The notes under the pieces: model-generated
What the model saw: only the letters and a program-made list of their open reading frames with translations
Database searches by the model: none
Told to the model about the DNA's origin: nothing
Shown here: positions 35,409 through 44,273 of the stretch, piece after piece
Position numbering within the stretch: position 1 is the first letter of the stretch
How the letters are laid out: the number at the start of each line of letters is the position of its first letter
NCBI RefSeq assembly: GCF_004005815.1
Contig: NZ_SACK01000001.1
Span: 558,001-622,000, forward strand
Direction of reading: 5' to 3'
DNA from: Mucilaginibacter limnophilus
GTDB lineage: Bacteria > Bacteroidota > Bacteroidia > Sphingobacteriales > Sphingobacteriaceae
DNA: 64,000 bases
Program-made: the position numbers and the translations under genes

Positions 35409-37793
35409 ATGATAGCTGCTGATATTTCTCTCGATACCACCTGTTACCATTGCGGTGAAGAGTTTGACGATACTCCTCTGGTATTTGACGATAAGAATTT
35501 TTGCTGTGCGGGCTGCGGGGGTGTGTACCGCATATTATCGCAAAACGGGTTGTGTAATTATTATAGCTACAACCAGCATCCGGGTGCTAACCGTGCCAAA
35601 CTTGACGGTCGTTTTGAGTACCTCGACGAGCCAAAAATAATTAGCGATTTGGTTGACTATACCGATGGCAGCATCACCATCGCTACCTTTTATATTCCGC
35701 ATATCCATTGCAGCTCGTGTATCTGGCTGTTGGAGCAGCTCAACCGCCTTAATCCTGCCATTTATTACAGTCGGATTGATTTCCTTAAGAAACAGATAAA
35801 CATCCGTTTTGATACATCCAAAATCAGCCTGAGAGAAGTAGTAGAGTTGCTATACGATATCGGATACGAGCCGTTAATCAGCTTACAAGATGTTATAAAA
35901 CAACAGGTAAAAGGGGGTAAGGATAATCTGGTAAAAAAGATTGCCGTAGCTGGGTTTTGTTTCGGTAACGTAATGCTGCTGAGTTTTCCCGAATACCTGG
36001 GCTTGTCTGAATACGAAAAGGATTTCGCCCGTTTGTTCGGCATATTGAATATCCTGTTCTCTATCCCCGTGACGTTTTACAGCGGGTGGGAATATTTTAC
36101 TTCGGCCTACAATAATCTAAAAAACAGAATTCTTAATATCGATTTTCCGCTGGCTTTGGGTATAGCTGTGCTGTTTTTGCGTACGGTTATCGAGATTGTC
36201 ACCAACGCCGGTCCCGGCTTTGCCGATACACTTTGCGGACTGGTATTCTTCCTGCTGGTAGGCAAGTTTGTTCAGCGTAAAACATATTACCATATATCAT
36301 TTGAGCGCGATTACCGGTCGTTTTTTCCGGTGGCGGTGCAGGTATTGGACGGGGAAAGGGAAAAGCCTGTGCCCCTGGCCGAGATTAGCACCGGTAATCG
36401 CATTCTTATTCGCCATAACGAAATCATTCCTGCGGATGCTATCCTGTTAAAAGGTAACGCGCTGGTTGATTTTAGCTTTGTTACCGGCGAAGCCGCCCCT
36501 GTGGAGAAAGTGCTGGGCGAGGTTATTTATGCCGGCGGCCGGCAAACAGGCGGCGCGCTCGAACTGGAAGTAATCAAACCTGTTTCGCAAAGCTACCTAA
36601 CCCAATTGTGGAACAACGAGGCCTTTACACGCCAAAAACAGAACCGCATGCAAACCTTTAACGAGAAGGTAAGCAAGCACTTTAGCGTGGTGCTGCTTGT
36701 TATCGCATTCGGTTCACTGTTGTTCTGGTTACCTATCGACTGGCAGCGGGGTTTATCAGCGTTCACCGCCGTACTTATAGTAGCCTGCCCGTGCGCGCTG
36801 GCGCTGAGCACGCCGTTTACCATGTCGGCAGCGTTAGGGGTGTTTGACCGTAACCGCTTCTATCTTAAGAACACCGCCGTGGTAGAACAACTTGCACGTA
36901 TTGATACCCTTGTGCTTGATAAAACAGGTACCATCACCACTGGCGATATCGACGTAGCCGGCGTACCGGTTCTAAGCAAAATGCAGCAGCGCATGGTGTA
37001 CACAGCCTGCATCAATTCATCGCACCCCATGAGCAGGCGTATATGCAAGCACCTGGGTGGCAGCGGAAAACTGCCTTTTGATAGTTATGAGGAAATACCG
37101 GGCAAGGGTATATCGGCTAAAGTTAACGCGCACAGGTTACTAATTGGCAGCGCGGCTTTTACGGGCGTAGCCACAACAGGTGAAAGCGGCGCTTCGGTAC
37201 ATATCGTTATTGATGGGGCATACGTTGGCGCTTTCCGTTTTCAGAACGCTTATCGTGATGGGTTGAATGAGGTGACGGCATTGAAAGATAAAAAATATCA
37301 GCTATTCCTGCTATCGGGTGATAATGATAAGGAGCGTGACGCCCTGAAACAATTCTTCAGCGCGAATACCATGCACTTCAACCAGTCGCCACAGCAAAAG
37401 CTCGATTTTATACGGATACAGCAGCTGACCGGTAAAAAAGTAATGATGATGGGGGATGGCCTTAATGATGCCGGTGCGCTAAAACAAAGTGACCTCGGCG
37501 TAGCCGTAACTGATAATGTGAACAATTTTTCGCCAGGCAGCGACGCTATTTTAGACGGGCGTTCGCTTAGCAAGCTGCCTGCGTTTTTAAGCTTTTCTAA
37601 AGATACCGTTAAGGTGATTTATATGTCGTTCTTCATATCACTTACCTATAACCTTATCGGTTTATCATTCGCGTTTACGGGCAAATTATCGCCGCTTATC
37701 GCGGCCATATTAATGCCGCTAAGTACGGCTACCATTATATCATTCACCAGCATTGCCACACACGTGGCGGCACGCAGACGCAAATTATCATGA
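35409..37793 (+). CDS. ccoI: Cu(+)-translocating P-type ATPase of cbb3 oxidase assembly
   Basis: 794 residues. A Cys-rich N-terminus (Cys12, 15, 32, 33, 36), typical of CcoI/FixI proteins of this phylum, precedes an HMA-like metal-binding domain with His-Cys-Ser-Ser-Cys (100-104). Eight TM helices, the Cys-Pro-Cys motif in Ala-Cys-Pro-Cys-Ala-Leu, Asp-Lys-Thr-Gly-Thr-Ile-Thr phosphorylation loop and Gly-Asp-Gly-Leu-Asn-Asp hinge. It delivers copper to the cbb3 oxidase. First of the ccoI-ccoS pair, with an oxygen-type regulator site upstream; ccoS overlaps its stop codon. Confidence 0.93.
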   Translation: MIAADISLDTTCYHCGEEFDDTPLVFDDKNFCCAGCGGVYRILSQNGLCNYYSYNQHPGANRAKLDGRFEYLDEPKIISDLVDYTDGSITIATFYIPHIHCSSCIWLLEQLNRLNPAIYYSRIDFLKKQINIRFDTSKISLREVVELLYDIGYEPLISLQDVIKQQVKGGKDNLVKKIAVAGFCFGNVMLLSFPEYLGLSEYEKDFARLFGILNILFSIPVTFYSGWEYFTSAYNNLKNRILNIDFPLALGIAVLFLRTVIEIVTNAGPGFADTLCGLVFFLLVGKFVQRKTYYHISFERDYRSFFPVAVQVLDGEREKPVPLAEISTGNRILIRHNEIIPADAILLKGNALVDFSFVTGEAAPVEKVLGEVIYAGGRQTGGALELEVIKPVSQSYLTQLWNNEAFTRQKQNRMQTFNEKVSKHFSVVLLVIAFGSLLFWLPIDWQRGLSAFTAVLIVACPCALALSTPFTMSAALGVFDRNRFYLKNTAVVEQLARIDTLVLDKTGTITTGDIDVAGVPVLSKMQQRMVYTACINSSHPMSRRICKHLGGSGKLPFDSYEEIPGKGISAKVNAHRLLIGSAAFTGVATTGESGASVHIVIDGAYVGAFRFQNAYRDGLNEVTALKDKKYQLFLLSGDNDKERDALKQFFSANTMHFNQSPQQKLDFIRIQQLTGKKVMMMGDGLNDAGALKQSDLGVAVTDNVNNFSPGSDAILDGRSLSKLPAFLSFSKDTVKVIYMSFFISLTYNLIGLSFAFTGKLSPLIAAILMPLSTATIISFTSIATHVAARRRKLS

Positions 37794-37945
37794 GTATTAT
37801 TTTCTTTTTAATAGGATGCAGCATACTACTCGCTCTTGGGTTTTTGTGCGCGTTCTTCTGGGCGCAAAGACAGGGCCAGCACGATGACCTGTACACACCA
37901 TCGGTACGCATACTGCTTGACGATGATGAACCAAAGGAAAAATGA
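37790..37945 (+). CDS. ccoS: cbb3-type oxidase assembly protein CcoS
   Basis: A 51-residue frame starting at the ATGA overlap with ccoI. One TM helix (about residues 3-24) is followed by Trp-Ala-Gln-Arg-Gln-Gly-Gln-His-Asp-Asp-Leu-Tyr-Thr-Pro and an acidic tail, the classic CcoS pattern (single helix, then the Gln-x-Asp-Asp-Leu box). It is needed to insert cofactors in the oxidase. The last codons overlap a regulator site for the next operon. Confidence 0.9.
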   Translation: MSIIFFLIGCSILLALGFLCAFFWAQRQGQHDDLYTPSVRILLDDDEPKEK

Positions 37946-37955
37946 CGAAGGTCAT
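37942..37955. promoter_or_regulatory. FixK/FNR-like site before ccoN
   Basis: ATGAC-GAAG-GTCAT, a 5-bp perfect inverted repeat, centred 83 bases upstream of the oxidase ATG and overlapping the last codon and stop of ccoS. A/T tracts flank both sides as at the ccoI site. Confidence 0.6.
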
Positions 37956-38031
37956 CTTTTCAACCAACAAGTATCATGTCATAGCAATGTCAACCGAAAT
38001 AATTTTACATCATTCAAATCCTGATTAATTT

Positions 38032-40158
38032 ATGCAACCAGAAAAATTTTACTACGATAACAAAATCGTCCGAAACTTCGGTATTGCCACCATTGTGTGG
38101 GGTATTGTAGGCATGACGGTAGGGCTGCTGGTGGCCTTGCAGCTGTTTAAGCCCGGTATGAACATGGGTAACCAGTACACCACATTTGGCCGCATACGCC
38201 CGCTTCACACCAATGCGGTGATATTCGCGTTTGTGGGCAACGCTATTTTTATGGGCGTTTACTACTCGCTGCAACGCCTGCTTAAAGCGCGTATGTTTAG
38301 CGATGTATTAAGCAAAATCCACTTTTGGGGATGGCAGCTTATCATTGTCGCGGCAGCAATAACGCTGCCTTTAGGTTTAACTACCTCGCACGAGTATGCC
38401 GAGCTTGAATGGCCAATAGACATCGCTATAACGTTGATATGGGTAGTGTTTGGTATCAATATGTTCGGCACCATTATTAAACGCCGGGAAAGACACCTGT
38501 ACGTAGCCATCTGGTTCTACATAGCCACGTTTGTTACCATTGCGGTGCTGCATATTGTTAACTCATTCGAACTGCCTATATCAGGCTGGAAAAGTTATTA
38601 CCTGTTTGCCGGGGTACAGGACGCCCTTGTGCAATGGTGGTACGGACACAACGCCGTGGCGTTTTTCCTTACCACACCTTACCTGGGCATGATGTATTAC
38701 TTTCTGCCTAAAATGGCCAACAGGCCCATCTACTCATACAAACTGAGTATCCTGCACTTTTGGGCACTGATATTTATTTATATCTGGGCCGGTCCTCACC
38801 ACTTGTTGTACACCACGCTGCCTGCCTGGGCACAGTCATTAGGTGTGGCATTTTCCATTATGCTGATAGCGCCAAGCTGGGGTGGTATGATAAACGGTTT
38901 ACTAACCCTTCGCGGCGCGTGGGATAAAGTTCGTGATGATGTTACGCTGAAATTTATGGTGGTTGGTTTAACTGCCTACGGTATGGCAACCTTTGAAGGG
39001 CCTATGCTTTCATTAAAACAAGTAAACGCTATAGGCCACTTTACCGACTGGATTGTAGCGCACGTACACGTAGGCGCCTTGGGCTGGAACGGTTTTTTAA
39101 CCTTCGCCATACTGTACTGGCTGATACCGCGCATATACAAAACCGAGCTTTACTCAAAAAAAGCCGCCTCATTTCACTTTTGGATTGGTACCCTTGGCGT
39201 ACTATTCTACGCGGTACCATTGTACTGGGCTGGCTTTACACAAGGCTTAATGCTTAAAGAGTTTACGCCTGAAGGTTTGCTGAAATATCCAAACTTTCTT
39301 GAATCTATCAGCCGTATTTTACCAATGTATGTAATGCGGTCAATTGGCGGTACACTTTACCTTGCCGGTGTAATTGTAATGGCCTGGAACCTTGCCAAAA
39401 CTATGGCAAAAGGCAAACTGGTTGCATCAGAAGCTGCCGAAGCCATGCCGCTTGAACCAACTTACGTTAAACATAAAGGCGATATATGGCACAGGGTTAT
39501 CGAGCGCCGCCCGATACAATTGATGGTACTGTCGCTGGTAGTAATTCTGATAGGCAGTATCATTGAGTTGATACCAACGTTCACCATATCATCAAACGTG
39601 GCCACTATAGCCAGTGTAAAACCATACACACCGCTTGAGCTTCACGGCCGTGATATTTACATCCGCGAAGGGTGCGTTAACTGCCACTCGCAAACGGTGA
39701 GGCCGTTCCGCTCGGAAACTGAGCGCTACGGCGAGTACAGCAAGGCAGGCGAGTTTGTGTACGACCACCCGTTCCTGTGGGGCTCAAAACGTACCGGGCC
39801 CGATCTGGCACGCGAAGGTGGTAAATACAGCAACGCATGGCACTATAATCACCTGCTCGACCCAAGGCTGATGTCGCCGGGAAGTATCATGCCCGAATAT
39901 AGCTGGCTGATTGATCAAAAACTGGATACTGCTACTACGGCATCTAAAATAAACGCCATGCGCAGTCTTGGCGTGCCATATACGGCAGGTTACGAAAGTC
40001 AGGCCAATGCCGACCTTGACAAACAGGCGCAAGGCATCGCCGAAAATCTGGCTAAGGATAAAATCAAAGTAAAAAGTGATAAAGAGATAGTAGCCATAAT
40101 TGCCTACCTGCAACGCCTGGGTACAGATATTAAAACAAATAAAACCGCAAATAAATAA
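38032..40158 (+). CDS. ccoNO: cbb3-type cytochrome c oxidase, fused subunits I and II (CcoN-CcoO)
   Basis: 708 residues joining two normally separate subunits. Residues about 1-470 are CcoN: 12 TM helices with His ligands in the segments Arg-Pro-Leu-His-Thr-Asn, Trp-Trp-Tyr-Gly-His-Asn and Ala-His-Val-His-Val-Gly. Residues about 500-708 are CcoO with a TM helix (about 503-525) and a c-type haem motif Cys548-Val-Asn-Cys551-His552, plus the axial Met region Pro-Gly-Ser-Ile-Met-Pro. The fusion is well known in Bacteroidetes. It is the catalytic core of a high-affinity terminal oxidase. Confidence 0.93.
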   Translation: MQPEKFYYDNKIVRNFGIATIVWGIVGMTVGLLVALQLFKPGMNMGNQYTTFGRIRPLHTNAVIFAFVGNAIFMGVYYSLQRLLKARMFSDVLSKIHFWGWQLIIVAAAITLPLGLTTSHEYAELEWPIDIAITLIWVVFGINMFGTIIKRRERHLYVAIWFYIATFVTIAVLHIVNSFELPISGWKSYYLFAGVQDALVQWWYGHNAVAFFLTTPYLGMMYYFLPKMANRPIYSYKLSILHFWALIFIYIWAGPHHLLYTTLPAWAQSLGVAFSIMLIAPSWGGMINGLLTLRGAWDKVRDDVTLKFMVVGLTAYGMATFEGPMLSLKQVNAIGHFTDWIVAHVHVGALGWNGFLTFAILYWLIPRIYKTELYSKKAASFHFWIGTLGVLFYAVPLYWAGFTQGLMLKEFTPEGLLKYPNFLESISRILPMYVMRSIGGTLYLAGVIVMAWNLAKTMAKGKLVASEAAEAMPLEPTYVKHKGDIWHRVIERRPIQLMVLSLVVILIGSIIELIPTFTISSNVATIASVKPYTPLELHGRDIYIREGCVNCHSQTVRPFRSETERYGEYSKAGEFVYDHPFLWGSKRTGPDLAREGGKYSNAWHYNHLLDPRLMSPGSIMPEYSWLIDQKLDTATTASKINAMRSLGVPYTAGYESQANADLDKQAQGIAENLAKDKIKVKSDKEIVAIIAYLQRLGTDIKTNKTANK

Positions 40159-40162
40159 TAAC

Positions 40163-40351
40163 ATGTTTAAGCAATTCATACACAATATAAATGGTGACCA
40201 GGTGTACCTGATCACGTCATTGGGCATTTTCCTGTTGTTTTTTATAGTGGTTACGGTGATGCTTATCCGCATACGTAAAAACCATGCCGATTACATGAGC
40301 GCTATTCCGCTGCACGATAGTAAGCAACCTGCTAAAACTTTTGAGTTATGA
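40163..40351 (+). CDS. ccoQ: cbb3 oxidase CcoQ-like small subunit
   Basis: 62 residues from the ATG at 40163, four bases after the ccoNO stop codon. One TM helix (about residues 16-36) and a short hydrophilic tail. Identity rests on position, size and topology, since CcoQ sequences vary greatly. Its end overlaps the start of ccoP by four bases (ATGA). Confidence 0.8.
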   Translation: MFKQFIHNINGDQVYLITSLGIFLLFFIVVTVMLIRIRKNHADYMSAIPLHDSKQPAKTFEL

Positions 40352-41238
40352 AAATCTTACGCCTTACATTCTTATCGCTTTTTTTATTGAGTACTGCGCC
40401 CGTTATGGCCGATGAAGGTAGCCTGATGAGCGGCGAAACGCAGGATTATATTGCTTACGGTGCCATCATATTAATGTTACTGCTGTTTGTGGTAACCATG
40501 CTGGTGTTGTTGCGCACCTTTAAAGTGTTAAGCAGGTTACTTATTGGAAAAGAAGCCCCGGAAATAGCCGTTGATGTTCAGCATGCAACTGTGCCGGTTG
40601 CGAAGCCCAAGAACACTGTGATCAACAAGCTGCTGTCGTTAAAGCCATTATCTGAAGAGAAAGACCTGATAATTGAGCACGATTATGATGGCATACAGGA
40701 GCTTGATAATCCTACACCAGCATGGTTCATGGTATTGTTTTATGCCACGATAGTTTTCGCCGTGGGTTACCTGATGGTGTATCACGCGTTGGGTATAGGG
40801 CAGTTGCAGGATCAGGAGTATGTTACCGAAATGAAGATTGCCGAGAAGGAAAAAGAGGCTTTCCTTGCAAAATCGGCCGACAGGGTTGACGAGAACACTG
40901 TTAAGCTATCTACCGACCCTGGGGTTATTGGTGCCGGTCAGGAAATATTTGTGAAAAACTGTTCTCCATGCCATGGTGATAAAGGACAGGGTGTTGTAGG
41001 GCCAAACCTAACGGACGATTACTGGCTGCATGGTGGGAAAATAAACGAAGTATTTAAAACCATAAAATACGGCATACAGGCCAAAGGCATGCCTAACTGG
41101 GATAAACAGTTATCGCCAAAGCAAATAGCGGATGTGGCAAGCTACATTGAGTCGATACACGGTACAAACCCGCCGGGCGCGAAACAACCTGAAGGCGAAA
41201 AAATGAATGACGAGAAAACGGCTGCTAATATTGAGTAG
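40348..41238 (+). CDS. ccoP: cbb3 oxidase cytochrome c subunit CcoP (single-haem)
   Basis: 296 residues. Signal-like N-terminus and a TM helix near 32-55, then the CcoP-specific Glu-His-Asp-Tyr-Asp-Gly-Ile-Gln-Glu-Leu-Asp-Asn-Pro-x-Pro motif before a second helix (about 128-148), then one cytochrome c domain with Cys205-Ser-Pro-Cys208-His209. Proteobacterial CcoP carries two haem domains; this has one. It should pass electrons to the CcoO haem. Long hydrophilic linker and Asn/Glu-rich tail. Confidence 0.9.
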   Translation: MKILRLTFLSLFLLSTAPVMADEGSLMSGETQDYIAYGAIILMLLLFVVTMLVLLRTFKVLSRLLIGKEAPEIAVDVQHATVPVAKPKNTVINKLLSLKPLSEEKDLIIEHDYDGIQELDNPTPAWFMVLFYATIVFAVGYLMVYHALGIGQLQDQEYVTEMKIAEKEKEAFLAKSADRVDENTVKLSTDPGVIGAGQEIFVKNCSPCHGDKGQGVVGPNLTDDYWLHGGKINEVFKTIKYGIQAKGMPNWDKQLSPKQIADVASYIESIHGTNPPGAKQPEGEKMNDEKTAANIE

Positions 41239-41269
41239 CCGCGTGATACAGAAATTGATTTATAAGAGG

Positions 41270-42658
41270 ATGATAAGTGCAGAAATAACAGGTCAGCCCA
41301 ATACAACAACCGCAGGTAAGCGTAAATGGATGTATCCACTCATCCGCAAAGGCAAGTTTTATCAGTACCGCAGTTGGCTTAGCTATGCTTACCTGATAAT
41401 ATTATTTACAGGCCCGTTTATACGTATAAACGGGCATCCTTTATTGCTCATTAACGTTATTGAAAGGCGTTTTGTACTCTTCGGGCAGGTGTTTTGGCCG
41501 CAGGACTTTTTCATCTTCGTCATTATCATGCTGCTGGGCATGGTGTGTGTCATATTGTTCACCATAGCCTTTGGCCGGGTGTTTTGCGGGTGGATATGTC
41601 CCCAAACTATATTTATGGAGATGGTTTTCCGTAAAATAGAGGTTTTGATAGAAGGTTCACCCAAACAACGGCGGCTACTGGATAACAGCCCTTGGACAGC
41701 AGCGAAAGTAAAAAAGAAAGCGTCGAAGCATTTCCTGTTTATTGTACTGTCGTTTCTAATCGCCAACACATTTCTGGCCTACATTATCGGCAGCGATAGC
41801 CTTATTAAAATCATTACAGAACCGGTTTCTCTGCACCTAAGCGGTTTTATCAGCATATGGGTGTTCACGACAGTATTTTATTTAGTTTACAGCCAGATGC
41901 GTGAACTGGTTTGCACCGTGGCCTGTCCGTACGGTCGTTTACAGGATGTGCTCATAGACAAGCAAACTCTTGTAGTAGCCTACAACTATCTACGTGGCGA
42001 ACCCCGCGGCAAACGTGTAAAAGCAGAAAATGCATCATCAAAAGGCGATTGTGTTGACTGCGGGCTTTGTGTTGATGTTTGCCCAACGGGGATTGATATC
42101 CGTAAAGGCACACAGCTTGAATGTATCAATTGCACCGCCTGTATCGACGCCTGTAACCAAGTAATGGAAAAAATAAACAGGCCGCTCAACCTCATCGGCT
42201 TTTATTCGGAAGAAACTATCGCCGAGAACAAAAAACCGGTGTTTACAAAGCGTATGATGGCTTACAGTGCCATTATGGTTGTGTTGCTGGGTGTGCTGAT
42301 ATACTTTATTGCCGCCCGTACAGCTGTCGATGTGAATATATTACGATCGGCGGGTACGCTTTACCAGGAGCAGCCAGGCGGGTATATCAGCAATATTTAT
42401 AATGCCGAAATCACCAACAAAAGCAATAAAGCACAACAAATTACGCTTCAGCCCGAGCAAAAGGACGTGGTGATAAAATACATTCAGCCGGTAGGGACAA
42501 TTGATGCAGAGGGCACCAACAAAGCCGTGTTTTTTATAATGATGCCTGGCAAAAGCATCCGCACTACCAAAACCACCATTAAAATTAACGTGATGCAGCA
42601 GGGTAAGGTGCTGCAAACCATTGAATCAACATTTACAGGACCGATTTATGATAACTGA
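41270..42658 (+). CDS. ccoG: Cytochrome c oxidase accessory protein CcoG (FixG)
   Basis: 462 residues if started at the ATG at 41270, which lies after the ccoP stop; an earlier ATG at 41207, inside ccoP, would add 21 residues. About five TM helices, a polyferredoxin region with Cys-Val-Asp-Cys-Gly-Leu-Cys-Val-Asp-Val-Cys-Pro and Cys-Ile-Asn-Cys-Thr-Ala-Cys-Ile-Asp-Ala-Cys, and a C-terminal Ig-like domain (about 350-462). CcoG is a cupric reductase that supports copper loading of cbb3 oxidase. The 3' end overlaps ccoH. Confidence 0.9.
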   Translation: MISAEITGQPNTTTAGKRKWMYPLIRKGKFYQYRSWLSYAYLIILFTGPFIRINGHPLLLINVIERRFVLFGQVFWPQDFFIFVIIMLLGMVCVILFTIAFGRVFCGWICPQTIFMEMVFRKIEVLIEGSPKQRRLLDNSPWTAAKVKKKASKHFLFIVLSFLIANTFLAYIIGSDSLIKIITEPVSLHLSGFISIWVFTTVFYLVYSQMRELVCTVACPYGRLQDVLIDKQTLVVAYNYLRGEPRGKRVKAENASSKGDCVDCGLCVDVCPTGIDIRKGTQLECINCTACIDACNQVMEKINRPLNLIGFYSEETIAENKKPVFTKRMMAYSAIMVVLLGVLIYFIAARTAVDVNILRSAGTLYQEQPGGYISNIYNAEITNKSNKAQQITLQPEQKDVVIKYIQPVGTIDAEGTNKAVFFIMMPGKSIRTTKTTIKINVMQQGKVLQTIESTFTGPIYDN

Positions 42659-43079
42659 TGAAAAATCAAACTGGGGAAAATACCTGCTGTTAGGCATGGC
42701 CAGCTTTATGCTGTTTATTATTGTGCTGGTATTTATGATGTTCAAACAACCGGCAGACGATTTTGACCCGCGATACTATGAACATGGACTAAATTATGAT
42801 ACCGAATTTACAAAAGAGCGTAACGTGCTGGTTGATAAAGTTGAGCCCTTTATAAAAACAACTGTAGACGGATGCACTATCGATTTTAAAGGCAATGTTA
42901 CAGGTACGATAACCTTTGCCCGCCCGTCAGACAAAAAGATGGATCGAGGGTTTATTGTGAACAACAACAGTCATTTTATAACACCTGCTAATATTGCCAC
43001 AGGCAAATGGCAGCTAACCATAAACTGGAAACAAAATGGCAAAGAGTATCTGCATAAAAAAGATATTTATATACCATGA
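42648..43079 (+). CDS. ccoH: FixH/CcoH-family protein
   Basis: 143 residues from the ATG at 42648 (11-base overlap with ccoG). One TM helix (about residues 10-32), then Pro-Arg-Tyr-Tyr-Glu-x-Gly-Leu-Asn-Tyr-Asp, the conserved FixH box, and a periplasmic beta-rich domain. It assists assembly or stability of the cbb3 oxidase. An ATGA overlap links it to the next gene. Confidence 0.85.
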   Translation: MITDEKSNWGKYLLLGMASFMLFIIVLVFMMFKQPADDFDPRYYEHGLNYDTEFTKERNVLVDKVEPFIKTTVDGCTIDFKGNVTGTITFARPSDKKMDRGFIVNNNSHFITPANIATGKWQLTINWKQNGKEYLHKKDIYIP

Positions 43080-43756
43080 GCAACGCGCAGGTAGCTTTTT
43101 TTATAGGCTTGTTTGGCAGCATACACTGCATAGGCATGTGCGGTCCACTAGCATTCGCAGTGCCCTTTACCGGCAATTCGAACTTGCTGCTGGTGTGGGA
43201 TAAGCTGATCTACCAGGCAGGCCGCGTAATAAGCTACGGCGTTTTAGGTTTGATAGCCGGATTAATTGGTAAACAATTATGGATGGCCGGTTTACAGCAG
43301 GGCATAAGTATTGCCAGCGGTGTACTTATTATAATGGCAGCGGCATCACGCTTGTTTAAATGGCGTATGGCTGTAAGCAGATTGGATGTGTTCGCGCCAT
43401 TTAACCGCCTGTTGGGTTACGCGTTAAAGAACCGCATGGGGCATTTGTTTATTGGCATGCTTAACGGTTTGTTGCCCTGCGGGTTTGTGTACCTGGCATT
43501 GGTGGGTGCTATTAACACCGGGTCGGTAACATCGTCAGCCTTTTTTATGCTTTGGTTTGGCGCAGGTACTGTCCCACTTATGTTAGCAGCTACCCTTGGC
43601 GCAGGCTTGCTTACACCACTGGTGCGCACACGCATAAGCCGGGCAATGCCGTACTTTATGCTGTTCTTAGGTGTGTGGTTTATACTACGTGGCCTTGCAC
43701 TGGACATTCCTTACATCAGTCCGGCGAAGAGTGCTGACACAGCAATCTGCCATTAA
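43076..43756 (+). CDS. Sulfite exporter TauE/SafE-family (CcoH-linked) membrane protein
   Basis: 226 residues with about six TM helices and the paired motif Gly-Ser-Ile-His-Cys-Ile-Gly-Met-Cys-Gly-Pro near the N-terminus, which recurs in weaker form (Gly-Leu-Leu-Pro-Cys-Gly-Phe) in the second half. This family is usually encoded next to ccoGHI and is often thought to move copper or handle thiols for oxidase biogenesis. Last gene of the cco operon. Confidence 0.85.
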   Translation: MSNAQVAFFIGLFGSIHCIGMCGPLAFAVPFTGNSNLLLVWDKLIYQAGRVISYGVLGLIAGLIGKQLWMAGLQQGISIASGVLIIMAAASRLFKWRMAVSRLDVFAPFNRLLGYALKNRMGHLFIGMLNGLLPCGFVYLALVGAINTGSVTSSAFFMLWFGAGTVPLMLAATLGAGLLTPLVRTRISRAMPYFMLFLGVWFILRGLALDIPYISPAKSADTAICH

Positions 43757-43759
43757 TAA

Positions 43760-43781
43760 AAAAGTGTCTACTATCACTTTT
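43760..43781. promoter_or_regulatory. FixK/FNR-like site (distal) before the 43858 gene
   Basis: AAAAGTG-N8-CACTTTT has the same arms and spacing as the perfect site before ccoI, with one core mismatch (GTGT for GTGA). Its centre, 43770.5, is 22 bases from that of the next site, two helical turns. Confidence 0.5.
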
Positions 43782-43786
43782 CATGC

Positions 43787-43798
43787 TGACAAGCGTCA
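43787..43798. promoter_or_regulatory. FixK/FNR-like site (proximal) before the 43858 gene
   Basis: TGAC-AAGC-GTCA, a perfect core palindrome. A likely -7 box CATATTTG (43822-43829, one base off TAnnTTTG) would put the transcription start near 43834, and the centre of this site near -42, the class II activator position. Confidence 0.6.
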
Positions 43799-43857
43799 TG
43801 GTGCAGCCTTGTTATTGTGGCCATATTTGTATAACAAAACAAATAAAACTACAAGTT

Positions 43858-44205
43858 ATGGCAACTATAAAAACATTCGCTCCGGCCACCTTTACCACTA
43901 CCCCGGTTGAAACTACCCATATAAACCTATGGGCAAAATTTATGGCATTCGCCGACAGTCAGAAGCAAAATCATACGTTATGGTTCTTCCTTGTACTGCT
44001 GGTACATGGCGTGTTTATATTACCATTGCCTGCGGTACTTACTTATTATTTTAATGCTTCCGGCTGGGTGCTAGGCGTTACCATGGTTAGCTTTTTTACC
44101 AACATTATAGCCAACATGGCCGGCGGCAGCATCCGTACTACACTAACAGTATTTGCTGCAAGTGTGGCTATCCACCTGATATTAGTGTTAATGTTTATTA
44201 TATAA
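43858..44205 (+). CDS. Small hypothetical membrane protein under probable FixK-type control
   Basis: 115 residues from the ATG at 43858, not recognised. A soluble N-terminus of about 40 residues with a Thr-rich start, then three hydrophobic helices (about 42-64, 68-90, 93-115). A longer frame upstream (ATG at 43783) is rejected since it would run through two regulator sites and the -7 box. It stands alone between two stable hairpin/terminator boundaries. Strong upstream sites imply a role in low-oxygen life; the function is unknown. Confidence 0.65.
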   Translation: MATIKTFAPATFTTTPVETTHINLWAKFMAFADSQKQNHTLWFFLVLLVHGVFILPLPAVLTYYFNASGWVLGVTMVSFFTNIIANMAGGSIRTTLTVFAASVAIHLILVLMFII

Positions 44206-44223
44206 ATTGTTATTGGTTTGATG

Positions 44224-44252
44224 AAAAAGCGGTTTAAAAAGCCGCTTTTTTT
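44224..44252 (+). terminator. Rho-independent terminator
   Basis: AAAAAGCGG, a 9-base loop and CCGCTTTTT with more T after it. It ends the 43858 gene. Confidence 0.75.
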
Positions 44253-44273
44253 ATTAATTGAATTTTTATCATT

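Noticed and set aside
43783..43857. Upstream ATG start for the 43858 membrane protein
   Set aside because: It would place the regulator site and the -7 box inside the coding region and adds Cys-rich residues with no family support.
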